The position numbers and the translations under genes are program-made. The notes beneath the pieces were generated by a model. It had not been told where the DNA came from. It worked only from the letters and a program-made list of their open reading frames with translations, and ran no database searches. A stretch of DNA of 64,000 bases from Bordetella parapertussis (lineage in GTDB: Bacteria; Pseudomonadota; Gammaproteobacteria; Burkholderiales; Burkholderiaceae_B), in assembly GCA_945895265.1 (NCBI GenBank), contig CAMDEF010000009.1, positions 49,900-113,899 of the forward strand, in the 5' to 3' direction. Each line of letters opens with the position of its first letter. Position 1 is the first letter of the stretch. This document shows, one piece after another, positions 25,950-35,214 of the stretch.

Positions 25950-27170
25950 TTATAAAAATAACGCTTGTAATTCATTCAGAAACCGCCAGCCCAGCTCGGT
26001 TGTCTGCAAACGCAACGGATCGTCGACCAACAAACCTTTTTGCGTGGCTAACAGCAAAGCTTTGTTCATTGAGGCGATCGGTAACCCACAGCGCTCAGTG
26101 TACAGCGAGGACGCCACGCCTTTTTCGAGCCGCAGGGCATTTAGCATGAACTCAAAGGGTAATTCGGCAGTTTTGAGTTGCCGCCTTTCAGTGAGGTGGG
26201 TCGCGTCACGTGCAAGGGCCGCACGCATCCAGTTATCGGGATGACGCTGCCGGGCTTGTCGCTCAATCCGATCGTGAAACGATAGTTTGCCGTGCGCACC
26301 GGGCCCGATCCCCAAATAGTCACCAAATTCCCAATAGTTGACGTTATGGCGCGCGCGCGCGCCTGGCTTAGCAAACGCTGAAACCTCATAACGCTCAAAA
26401 CCAGCTCTTCGAGCCAATGACACAATGGACTCTTGCATGTCAAACGCGACTTCGTCGTCAGGCACCTCAGGAGGGTATTTAGCAAAAACAGTGTTGGGCT
26501 CGAAGGTCAACTGATACATTGACAGGTGCTCGGTGCCAAAGCTAAGTGCCTCTCGAGCGTCTTGCTGACACTGGGCAAGCGTTTGACCCGGCAGTGCAAA
26601 CATCAGATCTAAATTGACACGCCCCACCGCACGCTGCGCCATGTCAATCGCTGCGCGAGCCTGCCCGCCATCATGCACCCTACCCAACGCCAATAATTTG
26701 GCATCATCAAACGACTGGATCCCCAGTGAAATCCGGTTCACCCCGCTGGCTGCGTAAGACCTAAAGCGTTCGGCTTCCGCAGTACCTGGATTGGCTTCGA
26801 GTGTAATTTCGGCATCAGGCCAAAGATTTAAATGTGAGCGCAACATCGCCAATAAGCGATCGATCCCAGCAGCGCTCAATAAGCTAGGGGTGCCACCGCC
26901 AATAAAAACCGTGTGCACCTGCCGGCCCCAAATGTCGGGTAAGGCTTGCTCAAGATCCGCTTGTAGCGCGTCAAGATAGCGCGTCTCAGGAAGCACTGCC
27001 GGTTTCTCATGAGAGTTGAAGTCACAATACGGACACTTGCGCACGCACCACGGCACGTGCACATACACTGACAAAGGCGGTAACGCACTCAAGCGCGGGC
27101 GATCTGCGATGTCTGCGATTGCGCCCACCTTTGGCTGCTGCGCGTGCGCAATCGGAATCACACGACTCAT
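25950..27170 (-). CDS. hemW: Radical SAM heme chaperone HemW
   Basis: Member of the coproporphyrinogen III dehydrogenase-like radical SAM family, thought to bind and deliver heme rather than oxidise coproporphyrinogen. The cluster-binding motif CVRKCPYCDFNSH is near residues 43-55, followed by FIGGGTPSLL, ANPGTAE and GVNRISLGIQSFDD. The HemW-type C-terminal domain follows (NYWEFGDYLGIGPGAHG). Length 406. Its ATG overlaps the rdgB stop, so the two are coupled. Confidence 0.92.
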   Translation of the reverse strand: MSRVIPIAHAQQPKVGAIADIADRPRLSALPPLSVYVHVPWCVRKCPYCDFNSHEKPAVLPETRYLDALQADLEQALPDIWGRQVHTVFIGGGTPSLLSAAGIDRLLAMLRSHLNLWPDAEITLEANPGTAEAERFRSYAASGVNRISLGIQSFDDAKLLALGRVHDGGQARAAIDMAQRAVGRVNLDLMFALPGQTLAQCQQDAREALSFGTEHLSMYQLTFEPNTVFAKYPPEVPDDEVAFDMQESIVSLARRAGFERYEVSAFAKPGARARHNVNYWEFGDYLGIGPGAHGKLSFHDRIERQARQRHPDNWMRAALARDATHLTERRQLKTAELPFEFMLNALRLEKGVASSLYTERCGLPIASMNKALLLATQKGLLVDDPLRLQTTELGWRFLNELQALFL

Positions 27171-27811
27171 GGGCGCTGCGATGCCGTCACTAAACCACGC
27201 GCCGCAAACTGCTTGAGCATTTGCTGCAAGGCTTGCCCGCGGTGGCTGATTTGATTTTTAAGCGCGGGATCAAGCTCTGCTGCTGTGCAGCCCTGCTCGG
27301 GCAAATAAAAATACGGGTCATACCCGAAGCCGTTTGCGCCTTGCGGTTGATCGACAATCTGCCCAAACCAGTTGGCCTCGGCAACAACCGGTTGCGGGTC
27401 GTCGTGTCGAGTGACCAGCACCAAGACGGCAACGTACCACGCGTGGCGGTTGCTCTGCCCTTGCAACGCGCGCACCAGCTTTTGATTGTTAGCTGTATCA
27501 CTGCGCGAGCCGTGCTCAGCTTCGGCATACCGAGCAGAATGGATACCGGGCTCTGCGTTGAGCGCCGCGACGCACAGGCCCGAGTCATCGGCCAAGGCCG
27601 GCAGGCCCGACAACAAGCTGGCATGGCGCGCCTTGGCGAGCGCGTTTTCGAGAAACGTGGGATGCGGCTCGGGCGCATCGGGAATATTCAACGTGCCTTG
27701 TGCAATCAGTCTGATGCCCAACGGGCTCAACAAGGCGTCAAATTCGCGCAATTTCCCGGCGTTGCCTGATGCCAAAACAACCGAGGTCAAGGAACAATTT
27801 GCTGCGGTCAT
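27167..27811 (-). CDS. rdgB: Non-canonical purine NTP pyrophosphatase (RdgB/HAM1)
   Basis: House-cleaning enzyme that converts dITP/XTP to monophosphates. VLASGNAGKLREFDALL (residues 12-28) is the N-terminal nucleotide-binding motif; LADDSGLCVAAL and NGFGYDPYFYLPE follow, and SHRGQALQQML ends the catalytic region. Length 214 is normal. It overlaps hemW downstream and, at its own start, the stop of the LysR gene by four bases. In many relatives rph is directly upstream; here a catabolic cassette lies in between. Confidence 0.95.
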   Translation of the reverse strand: MTAANCSLTSVVLASGNAGKLREFDALLSPLGIRLIAQGTLNIPDAPEPHPTFLENALAKARHASLLSGLPALADDSGLCVAALNAEPGIHSARYAEAEHGSRSDTANNQKLVRALQGQSNRHAWYVAVLVLVTRHDDPQPVVAEANWFGQIVDQPQGANGFGYDPYFYLPEQGCTAAELDPALKNQISHRGQALQQMLKQFAARGLVTASQRP

Positions 27812-28725
27812 TGCTTAGGGACCTCAGTCGAAGGCACATCTTCAAGTAGCATCGCAACAAGATCGCGTGCAAAGCTTGGCAAACGCTGCAGCTCACGTAC
27901 ACAGATATGGAGGTTGCGCACCGACCACTCGTCTGACAGCCTGACGATCTTAATATTTAAGCGTTGGGCATAACGCCGCGCCGCTTGCTCGGGCACAACG
28001 CCAATGCCGACACCCGCTTCAATCATGCGGCAAACAGACTCAAAATTACTCACCTCAACCCGAAAGCGAAACGAATGGCCCAGGTTATCGGCTGCCTGAA
28101 TCAAAAACGCATGAATCGCACTCCATTCTGATAACCCAACGTATTCAAAACCAAGGGTGTCAGCAAACGCGACTTCAGACATTGCCCCCAAAGGGTGATC
28201 GGCCGCAGCCACCAACACCAAGCGGTCGGCGCGATAGGGCAAAAATTCAAGCGCCGAGGCAGCGGGCTGGCCCGCAACAATCCCAATGTCAGCCGAACCC
28301 TCGGCTACGGCCTTCACCACCAAATAACTTAACCGCTCGCGCAACTCAACGGTGACATCAGGGTGAGAGGACAAATAGCGGCTCAAGACCGCCGGCATGA
28401 ACTCGGTCATGGCGGTGGTGTTGGCCAGCACGCGGATCTGCCCCTTGATCCCCCTTGAATACTCATGGATATCGCCCCGCAGGTGGTCAATTTGACGCAA
28501 CACCAAGCGGGCGTGCCGCATAAACGCTTCGCCTGAGGGGGTGAGTGTGACACCCTGGCTATTGCGATGAAACAAGCGGGTACCGAAATGATCTTCGAGG
28601 TTTTTCACCCGATTACTGGCTGCGGGCAGTGACAGATGAGATTTTTCGGCCCCGCGGGTCAGGCTGCTCGCATCGCCAATATTGACCATGAGCTGCAAGT
28701 CGGTCAAATCAAAATGGTTGGCCAT
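27808..28725 (-). CDS. LysR-family transcriptional regulator
   Basis: The 305-residue regulator has the N-terminal winged helix (LTDLQLMVNIGDASSLTRGA, SHLSLPAASNRVKNLEDHFG, TRLFHRNSQGVTLTPSGEAF) and the C-terminal effector-binding domain. I chose the ATG giving MANHFDLTDLQ, since the eight codons before it do not belong to the fold. It is divergent from the acyl-CoA dehydrogenase gene with 127 bp between, the usual arrangement for a regulator of the adjacent catabolic genes; an imperfect CACCA/TGGTG dyad (28773-28801) is a possible site. Its stop overlaps rdgB. Confidence 0.88.
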   Translation of the reverse strand: MANHFDLTDLQLMVNIGDASSLTRGAEKSHLSLPAASNRVKNLEDHFGTRLFHRNSQGVTLTPSGEAFMRHARLVLRQIDHLRGDIHEYSRGIKGQIRVLANTTAMTEFMPAVLSRYLSSHPDVTVELRERLSYLVVKAVAEGSADIGIVAGQPAASALEFLPYRADRLVLVAAADHPLGAMSEVAFADTLGFEYVGLSEWSAIHAFLIQAADNLGHSFRFRVEVSNFESVCRMIEAGVGIGVVPEQAARRYAQRLNIKIVRLSDEWSVRNLHICVRELQRLPSFARDLVAMLLEDVPSTEVPKQ

Positions 28726-28852
28726 TGTGTTTTTTAGTACCTTAATCATTCAAAAAGCCGAGGTTAATGAAACACCAATGGTCAAAAAGCGCGTACTGGT
28801 GCACATTATCGGCTGAATCTCAGCCCCTAATCATAAAGCCTTACGCAAAATC

Positions 28853-30013
28853 ATGAATACCCACGATCATCAGTACCAAGACATTCGCGATGCCATCCGT
28901 GACCTGTGCAAACAGTTTCCAGACGAGTACTTTCGCAAGGTCGACGAGGTACGCGGCTACCCTGAAGAGTTTGTCAACGCTCTTACCCAAGCTGGCTGGA
29001 TGGCGGCGCTGATTCCACAAGAGTACGGTGGCTCAGGCTTGGGCCTGACCGAAGCTTCGGTCATCATGGAAGAAATTAACCGTTGCGGCGGTAACTCTGG
29101 CGCCTGCCATGGTCAGCTCTACAACATGGGTACCCTACTGCGCCACGGTTCAACCGAGCAAAAAAATCAGTACCTGCCAAAAATTGCGGCGGGCGAGTTG
29201 CGCCTGCAATCGATGGGAGTCACCGAGCCCACCACAGGCACCGACACCACAAAAATTAAAACAACCGCCGTCAAAAAAGGCGATCGTTACGTGATCAACG
29301 GCCAAAAAGTTTGGATTTCGCGTGTTCAGCATTCGGATCTGATGATTTTGTTGGCGCGTACGACACCACTTGAGCAAGTGACAAAAAAATCTGAAGGCAT
29401 GTCGATTTTTATCGTCAACTTGCATGACGCGATTGGCCACGGTTTAACCGTTCGACCAATCTTGAACATGGTTAATCACGAAACCAACGAATTGTTTTTT
29501 GATAACCTCGAGATCCCAGCCGAAAACTTAATTGGCGAAGAAGGTAAGGGATTTAAATACATTCTTGACGGCTTAAATGCCGAGCGCGCGCTGATCGCCG
29601 CCGAGTGTATTGGCGATGGCTACTGGTTTGTCGATCGTATCTCGAAGTATGTGAAAGATCGCATTGTGTTCGGGCGTCCAATCGGGCAAAACCAGGGCGT
29701 TCAATTTCCGATCGCACGTTCGTTCATCAACGTTGAGGCCGCCAGCCTGATGCGCTATGAGGCTTGCCGTTTGTTTGATAACAAACAGCCTTGCGGCACC
29801 CAAGCTAACATGGCTAAGCTCTTGGCCGCGGATGCCTCGTGGGAAGCCGCCAATGCCTGCCTGCAATTTCACGGTGGCTACGGTTTTGCCTGCGAGTACG
29901 ATGTCGAGCGCAAATTCCGCGAAACCCGCTTGTATCAAGTCGCCCCAATTTCAACTAATCTGATTTTGTCGTATGTCGCCGAACACGTGCTCGGCCTTCC
30001 TCGTTCGTTTTAA
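28853..30013 (+). CDS. Acyl-CoA dehydrogenase
   Basis: FAD enzyme forming trans-2-enoyl-CoA and passing electrons to ETF. The 386-residue protein shows the helical N-terminal domain (GWMAALIPQEYGGSGLGLTE), SMGVTEPTTGTDTTKIKTTA in the FAD/substrate barrel, and the C-terminal bundle ending FHGGYGFACEYDVERKFRETRLYQV. Substrate unknown; relatives in similar cassettes act on branched or dicarboxylic acyl-CoAs. It is followed by a PrpD-type gene 12 bp downstream, so it heads a three-gene catabolic unit, probably under the divergent LysR. Confidence 0.92.
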   Translation: MNTHDHQYQDIRDAIRDLCKQFPDEYFRKVDEVRGYPEEFVNALTQAGWMAALIPQEYGGSGLGLTEASVIMEEINRCGGNSGACHGQLYNMGTLLRHGSTEQKNQYLPKIAAGELRLQSMGVTEPTTGTDTTKIKTTAVKKGDRYVINGQKVWISRVQHSDLMILLARTTPLEQVTKKSEGMSIFIVNLHDAIGHGLTVRPILNMVNHETNELFFDNLEIPAENLIGEEGKGFKYILDGLNAERALIAAECIGDGYWFVDRISKYVKDRIVFGRPIGQNQGVQFPIARSFINVEAASLMRYEACRLFDNKQPCGTQANMAKLLAADASWEAANACLQFHGGYGFACEYDVERKFRETRLYQVAPISTNLILSYVAEHVLGLPRSF

Positions 30014-30025
30014 TAGGTGATAGAC

Positions 30026-31417
30026 ATGACTGCTGCTCGCCCTTCAACCTCACCCCTCGTGTTGTACCCCAGCGCAGAGTTGGCGAAATTTGCCTCCCAG
30101 CTTCAGTACAGCGACATCCCTGAGGCCGTCAGTTTGCGCTGTGAAGATTTGTTTTTGGACACCATGGCCTCAATTTTGGCTGGCTCGGGCGCCCGCGCAG
30201 TCAAGGCGATGGGCAAATACGCAGAGCGGATGGGGCCTGCCGACGGCAAGTCTGAAGACTTTGTCAATCGACGCAAAACCTCGCCTGTCTTTGCAGCGAT
30301 GGTGAACGCAGCGGCTTCGCATGTCGTTGAACAAGACGATGTGCACAACGGTTCGGTCTTTCACCCGGCCGCAGTCATTTTTCCACCTGCTTTGGCGGTG
30401 GCTCAGGCCATCGGCGCTTCGGGTAAAGACTTCATCACCGCTTCGGTGGTTGGCTACGAGGTCGGTATCCGTGTTGGCGAATTTTTGGGTCGTTCTCATT
30501 ACAAAATTTTTCACACCACAGGTACCGCCGGTACGGTGGCAGCAGCGGTCACCGTGGGCCACCTGCTTAAACTGAATCCCGAGCAAATGCTGCACGCGAT
30601 CGGTTCGGCTGGCACACAGGCTGCCGGTCTCTGGGAGTTTCTGCGCGACGCGGCCGATTCGAAGCAATTGCACACCGCACACGCCGCCGCAAACGGCTTA
30701 GCCTCTGCGTATTTGGCACTTGATGGCTTTACTGGGGCGCGCCGGATTCTTGAAGGTGCCCAAGGCATGGCCGCTGGCATGTCAACCGATGCCGATCCGG
30801 CAAAGCTAGTTGATCGCCTAGGCTCACGCTGGGCCTTACCTGAAACCTCGTTTAAGTTTCACGCCTCATGCCGCCATACCCATCCTGCCGCTGACGCTTT
30901 GCAACAGGCAATGAAGCAACATGGTCTAAAAGCCAGTGACATCGCTTCGGTGGTCACACACGTCCATCAAGGGGCCATCGATGTGTTAGGTCCAGTGACT
31001 GATCCACAGACGGTGCATCAGTCGAAGTTTTCGATGGGCACCGTGTTAGCGCTGATTGCTCTGCGTAATTCGGCCGACTTGGCTGGTTTCGACGGCGCCT
31101 TAAAAGATGCAACCGTTGCGAACTTTCGCGATCGCGTCTCCATGGTGCTAGACGAAGAGGTTGACACTGCTTATCCGCAGCGCTGGATTGGTAAGGTCAC
31201 TGTGAAGACGACCGACGGTCGTTCAGTGACCGGCCGTGTTGACGAACCAAAAGGCGACCCAGGCAATACTTTATCGCGCGATGAGATTGAGTTCAAAGCG
31301 ATGCGTTTGGGCACCTACGAAGGCGCGGCCACCGAAGCCCAGGTCAAAGCACTGATTCAAACCGTTTGGGGTATTCGTGGGCAAAAAGTGCTTGGCGATA
31401 TCTTAGCTAAGCCCTAA
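30026..31417 (+). CDS. MmgE/PrpD family protein
   Basis: The family includes 2-methylcitrate dehydratase and related dehydratases or isomerases of tricarboxylate-like compounds. The 463-residue protein has DTMASILAGSGARAV, HAAANGLASAYLALDGFTGARRILEG and FKFHASCRHTHPAADAL, typical of the helical and lid domains. I chose the ATG (MTAARPSTS) with AGGTGA upstream; an in-frame GTG three codons earlier is less likely. It lies between acyl-CoA dehydrogenase and SDR genes rather than with prpB/prpC, so a methylcitrate role is not implied. Confidence 0.88.
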   Translation: MTAARPSTSPLVLYPSAELAKFASQLQYSDIPEAVSLRCEDLFLDTMASILAGSGARAVKAMGKYAERMGPADGKSEDFVNRRKTSPVFAAMVNAAASHVVEQDDVHNGSVFHPAAVIFPPALAVAQAIGASGKDFITASVVGYEVGIRVGEFLGRSHYKIFHTTGTAGTVAAAVTVGHLLKLNPEQMLHAIGSAGTQAAGLWEFLRDAADSKQLHTAHAAANGLASAYLALDGFTGARRILEGAQGMAAGMSTDADPAKLVDRLGSRWALPETSFKFHASCRHTHPAADALQQAMKQHGLKASDIASVVTHVHQGAIDVLGPVTDPQTVHQSKFSMGTVLALIALRNSADLAGFDGALKDATVANFRDRVSMVLDEEVDTAYPQRWIGKVTVKTTDGRSVTGRVDEPKGDPGNTLSRDEIEFKAMRLGTYEGAATEAQVKALIQTVWGIRGQKVLGDILAKP

Positions 31418-31463
31418 GCTAAGCAGATCTGAGACAAGCAACCTAAAAAAGGATGACAGCATC

Positions 31464-32213
31464 ATGCGTTTAAATAACAAAGTCGCAATCGTGACTGGTG
31501 CCGCAAGCGGCTTTGGTGCAGAAATTGCCCGGTGCTATGTACGCGAGGGTGCAAGAGTTGTAATCGCCGATCTCAATGAAGCTGGTGCACAGAAGGTTGC
31601 TGCCGAGCTAGGCGCTGCAGCCATTGCGATTAAGTGTGATGTCAGCAAACGCGCTGATGTCGACCGGGCTGTTGCCTTAGCCATGTCAAGCTTTGGTGGC
31701 GTGGATATCGTTGTCAATAACGCTGGTTACACGCACAAGAATCAGCCTTTTCTCAACGTTGACGAAGCCTCTTTTGATCGCTGCTTTGACGTGAACGTGA
31801 AAGCGATTTACCACATGATCAACGCAGTCGTGCCCATGATGCGCTTGAAAAAATCAGGCTGCATCATCAATACGGGTTCGACGGCAGGGATTCGGCCAAG
31901 ACCCGGCCTAACTTGGTACAACGCCTCAAAAGGCGCAGCAAACTTGCTGACCAAATCGTTGGCCGTTGAATTGGCCCCTGACAACATCCGTGTCAACGTG
32001 ATCTGCCCAGTGATTGGCGACACAGCTATGCTGGGTGATTTTATGGGTGTACCCGATACCCCCGAGAATCGCGCACGTTTTATTGCCACCATCCCGATGG
32101 GCCGCATGAGTCAGCCGCGCGACATCGCGAATGCTGCGGTGTTTTTAGCCTCTGATGAAGCATCGTTTTTGACAGGCGTTGAATTACCCGTTGACGGCGG
32201 CCGTACCATCTAA
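31464..32213 (+). CDS. SDR-family oxidoreductase
   Basis: Short-chain dehydrogenase/reductase of 249 residues. The Rossmann motif TGAASGFG is at residues 12-19, VIADLN follows (Asp after the second strand, suggesting NAD(H)), then NNAG and the catalytic YNASKGA (Tyr and Lys) with an upstream Ser. AVFLASDEASFLTGVELPVDGGRT is the classical C-terminus. It is third in the acyl-CoA dehydrogenase/PrpD cassette and probably oxidises a hydroxy-acyl or alcohol intermediate. A hairpin terminator follows. Confidence 0.92.
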   Translation: MRLNNKVAIVTGAASGFGAEIARCYVREGARVVIADLNEAGAQKVAAELGAAAIAIKCDVSKRADVDRAVALAMSSFGGVDIVVNNAGYTHKNQPFLNVDEASFDRCFDVNVKAIYHMINAVVPMMRLKKSGCIINTGSTAGIRPRPGLTWYNASKGAANLLTKSLAVELAPDNIRVNVICPVIGDTAMLGDFMGVPDTPENRARFIATIPMGRMSQPRDIANAAVFLASDEASFLTGVELPVDGGRTI

Positions 32214-32305
32214 GGACTACGCTCGAGCTCTGCCCGTGCCAAGCTCAATTGAGACTGACGCGCTTATTGACGAGTACTCGGAGCGTGTGAGCGTAAGCCG
32301 CTCAG

Positions 32306-32337
32306 AGATAGGCACGATACGAGTACCGTGCCTATCT
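32306..32337. terminator. Bidirectional hairpin between the SDR gene and rph
   Basis: A perfect 11-bp stem AGATAGGCACG/CGTGCCTATCT encloses a 10-base loop between convergent genes. There is no long T run on either side, so termination strength is uncertain. Confidence 0.65.
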
Positions 32338-32351
32338 TCGTGGTCTAAGAC

Positions 32352-33089
32352 TCAGGCGCGTGAACTCGTTTGCAGTCGGGCGAGCTCGCTAATGCCCTTC
32401 TCTGCCAATTGCAACAACGTGTTGAGCTCAGTACGGTCAAAAGTGTGACCTTCTGCTGTGCCCTGCACTTCAACGTAGCGCCCGGCGCCTGTCATCACAA
32501 CATTCATGTCGGCGTCGCAGCCTGAGTCTTCTGGGTAATCTAAATCCAGTACGGCGCGCCCATCGACCATGCCAACTGAAATGGCGGCCACTGAGTCTTT
32601 AAGCGGATTTTGTGTCAATAAACCTTGCGCAAGCAAGCCGTCAACCGCATCGGCGACGGCGATCCAGGCACCTGTAATGCTTGCGCAGCGCGTGCCGCCA
32701 TCTGCTTGCAGCACATCGCAGTCGATCTGAATCGTACGTTCACCCAATAACGACATATCCATGACCGCGCGCAGGCTGCGCCCGATCAGGCGCTGAATTT
32801 CTTGCGTACGCCCAGATTGCTTGCCTTTGGCTGCCTCACGATCAGAACGGGTGTGGGTCGAGCGCGGCAACATGCCGTATTCGGCTGTGACCCAGCCCTG
32901 CCCCTTACCTTTTAAAAATGGCGGTACTTTTTCAAGCACACTGGCCGTGCATAACACTTGCGTCTCGCCCATCGAAATCAGCACTGAGCCCTCGGCATAA
33001 CGCGTGAATTGCCGTTGGATCTTGACCTGACGCATGGCATCAAAAACGCGACCTGAAGGGCGTGGCTGGCTAATGCTAGTATTTGACAC
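32352..33089 (-). CDS. rph: Ribonuclease PH
   Basis: Phosphorolytic 3'-5' exoribonuclease that trims tRNA 3' ends. The 245-residue protein has RPSGR near the N-terminus, GEGSVLIS-like [39 protein letters not shown] and [21 protein letters not shown] [20 protein letters not shown], plus [19 protein letters not shown]; all are standard. It is divergent from ggt with a 38-bp spacer. In relatives it usually precedes rdgB; here the two are about 4.5 kb apart. Confidence 0.96.
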   Translation of the reverse strand: MSNTSISQPRPSGRVFDAMRQVKIQRQFTRYAEGSVLISMGETQVLCTASVLEKVPPFLKGKGQGWVTAEYGMLPRSTHTRSDREAAKGKQSGRTQEIQRLIGRSLRAVMDMSLLGERTIQIDCDVLQADGGTRCASITGAWIAVADAVDGLLAQGLLTQNPLKDSVAAISVGMVDGRAVLDLDYPEDSGCDADMNVVMTGAGRYVEVQGTAEGHTFDRTELNTLLQLAEKGISELARLQTSSRA

Positions 33090-33127
33090 GTTAAGTTCTC
33101 ACAAAGACTAAATGAATAAGGTGACGC

Positions 33128-35095
33128 ATGCTTGAGGGTTGTTGTAGGCAGCAGATGCGATGGACTCACAGTATACGCAGCGCTCGAGGCGCTGTGTACC
33201 GCTTGTGTGTGGGCGGGTTCATTGCAGGTATCGCCGCTGTCGCGGCCCTTCCCCCTGCCCGAGCGCAGACTCTGACGCAACCCCAGGCTCCTGTCCAATC
33301 ACTTCCACAACCCCTGCTTCAACCCTCGCATCAAGTTCAGACACAGCCAGCCCCACCCTCAGCAACTGCTCAAAACACCGCCATCACACGATACGATAAT
33401 TCGCTTTCTATTTTTCACCCCGAGCGCGGCCAACGCGGCATGGTCGCCAGCGAGCAACGGCTCGCCTCTCAAGTGGGTGTCGATATTCTGGCACGGGGCG
33501 GTAACGCCATTGATGCCGCTGTTGGCGTAGGGTTTGCCTTGGCAGTTGTACTGCCCAACGCCGGCAATTTAGGCGGCGGCGGTTTTATGCTGGTGCAAAC
33601 TGCCAAAGGCACTAAGCCTGTCGCACTTGATTTTCGTGAGGTTGCGCCCGCCTCGGCGTCTCGCGACATGTATCTTGACTCACAAGATCGCGTCATCGCC
33701 GGCAAATCAACCCAAAGCCCTTTTGCCGTCGGCGTACCAGGGTCGGTTGCGGGCTTAGTCCGTGCCCTGCAAGACTACGGCACACTGTCGCTCGAGCAGG
33801 TTATCGCACCCGCCATTCAATTGGCTGAAAACGGTTTTATTGTCAGTGCAGTGTTAGCCGAGCAGTTCTCGTTGCAACGCACGCACTTAGGCCGTTGGCC
33901 CGGCACGCGCGAGATATTTTTTAAACACAAAGATCCCTCAAACACTACCTGTACCCTGTCAGAATGCCGCCTCGACGCGTTAACCACCTATCGCGCGGGC
34001 GAACGCCTGATCCAAAAAGATCTTGCCAATACGCTACGCCTGATTGCTCAGCAGGGGGCGGCAGGCTTTTACCAGGGCACCGTCGCACAGAAAATCGTCG
34101 CCGAACTCAATCTTGACGGTCAGGCGCTGAGCCTGAAAGACTTACAAGACTACCGTGTGGTGCAACGCGAAGCTGTACATGGCACGTACAGAGGCTTTGA
34201 TGTTTACTCAATGCCTGCGCCAAGTTCTGGTGGCGTGCATTTAATTCAAATGCTCAACTTACTTGAACGCTATCCGCTGGCACAGTACGGTGCCGGCAGC
34301 GCGCAGGTGCTTCATATCATCGCTGAGAGCGCTCGCTTGGCCTACGCCGATCGCGCTGAACATTTAGGCGATCCAGATTTTGTGAAGGTTCCGCAAAAGG
34401 GCTTGGTTGCAAAAAAATATGCTGCAGAACTCGCAGGCAAAATCAAGCTTGATCGTGTCACCCCAAGCGTGATGGTCAAGCCCGGACAGCCGCAAGCCTT
34501 TGAAAGCGACCAGACCACGCACTTTTCAGTGATGGATGCAGCGGGTAATGTTGTGAGCTGTACCTATACGCTTAATTTGAATTTCGGCTCGGGCATTGTC
34601 GCGCGCGGCACAGGGGTTTTACTAAATAATGAGATGGACGATTTTTCAATTAAACCCGGCGTACCGAATGCGTTTGGTCTAATCGGTGGGGATGCCAATG
34701 CCATCGCGCCTGGCAAACGACCCTTGAGCTCGATGACTCCTGTCATTGTTTCAACCCCAGAAGGACCCGTGCTGGCCACAGGCTCTCCGGGTGGTGCCCG
34801 CATCATCACGACCGTGTTGCAGAACCTTGTCAATATTATCGACTTTAAAATGAATATCGCCGAAGCGATTGCCGCTCCAAGAATGCATCATCAATGGCTG
34901 CCAGACTTTCTGCGCCTTGAACGAGGCTTTAGCCCCGATACGGTTGTATTACTAAAAAATATGGGCCACGAGGTTAGGATCATGCCCACCATGGGGCGTG
35001 TACAAACCGTACAACGTCAGTCGAATCTCTTTTGGGGTGCCTCAGACCCGCGTAATCCCGACGGTGCTGCGCTTGGACTTGGACTGAACCCCTGA
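33128..35095 (+). CDS. ggt: Gamma-glutamyltranspeptidase precursor
   Basis: Periplasmic Ntn-hydrolase that cleaves the gamma-glutamyl bond of glutathione and related peptides. A signal peptide (LCVGGFIAGIAAVAALPPARA) precedes a Gln/Pro-rich stretch, then the large subunit (MVASEQRLASQVGVDILARGG). The autocatalytic cleavage site is ESDQTTHFSVMDAAGN, with Thr as N-terminal nucleophile of the small subunit. LSSMTPVIV and TGSPGGARIIT form the substrate site. Length 655. The ATG has AAGGTGA seven bases upstream. Confidence 0.94.
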   Translation: MLEGCCRQQMRWTHSIRSARGAVYRLCVGGFIAGIAAVAALPPARAQTLTQPQAPVQSLPQPLLQPSHQVQTQPAPPSATAQNTAITRYDNSLSIFHPERGQRGMVASEQRLASQVGVDILARGGNAIDAAVGVGFALAVVLPNAGNLGGGGFMLVQTAKGTKPVALDFREVAPASASRDMYLDSQDRVIAGKSTQSPFAVGVPGSVAGLVRALQDYGTLSLEQVIAPAIQLAENGFIVSAVLAEQFSLQRTHLGRWPGTREIFFKHKDPSNTTCTLSECRLDALTTYRAGERLIQKDLANTLRLIAQQGAAGFYQGTVAQKIVAELNLDGQALSLKDLQDYRVVQREAVHGTYRGFDVYSMPAPSSGGVHLIQMLNLLERYPLAQYGAGSAQVLHIIAESARLAYADRAEHLGDPDFVKVPQKGLVAKKYAAELAGKIKLDRVTPSVMVKPGQPQAFESDQTTHFSVMDAAGNVVSCTYTLNLNFGSGIVARGTGVLLNNEMDDFSIKPGVPNAFGLIGGDANAIAPGKRPLSSMTPVIVSTPEGPVLATGSPGGARIITTVLQNLVNIIDFKMNIAEAIAAPRMHHQWLPDFLRLERGFSPDTVVLLKNMGHEVRIMPTMGRVQTVQRQSNLFWGASDPRNPDGAALGLGLNP

Positions 35096-35214
35096 GCCGG
35101 ACAGCCAGACGACCTTGCGACTGACATAGCGCAGCCTCGGTCAACTGAAGCAGCCCTGCGCGAAACGCCGAAAGACCAAAAGATCTTGAACCAGTCATTT
35201 GTAAGGAATAAAGC

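Noticed and set aside
30026..31417. 2-methylcitrate dehydratase (prpD)
   Set aside because: No prpB or prpC neighbours. The family is broad, and its context here is an acyl-CoA dehydrogenase/SDR cassette.
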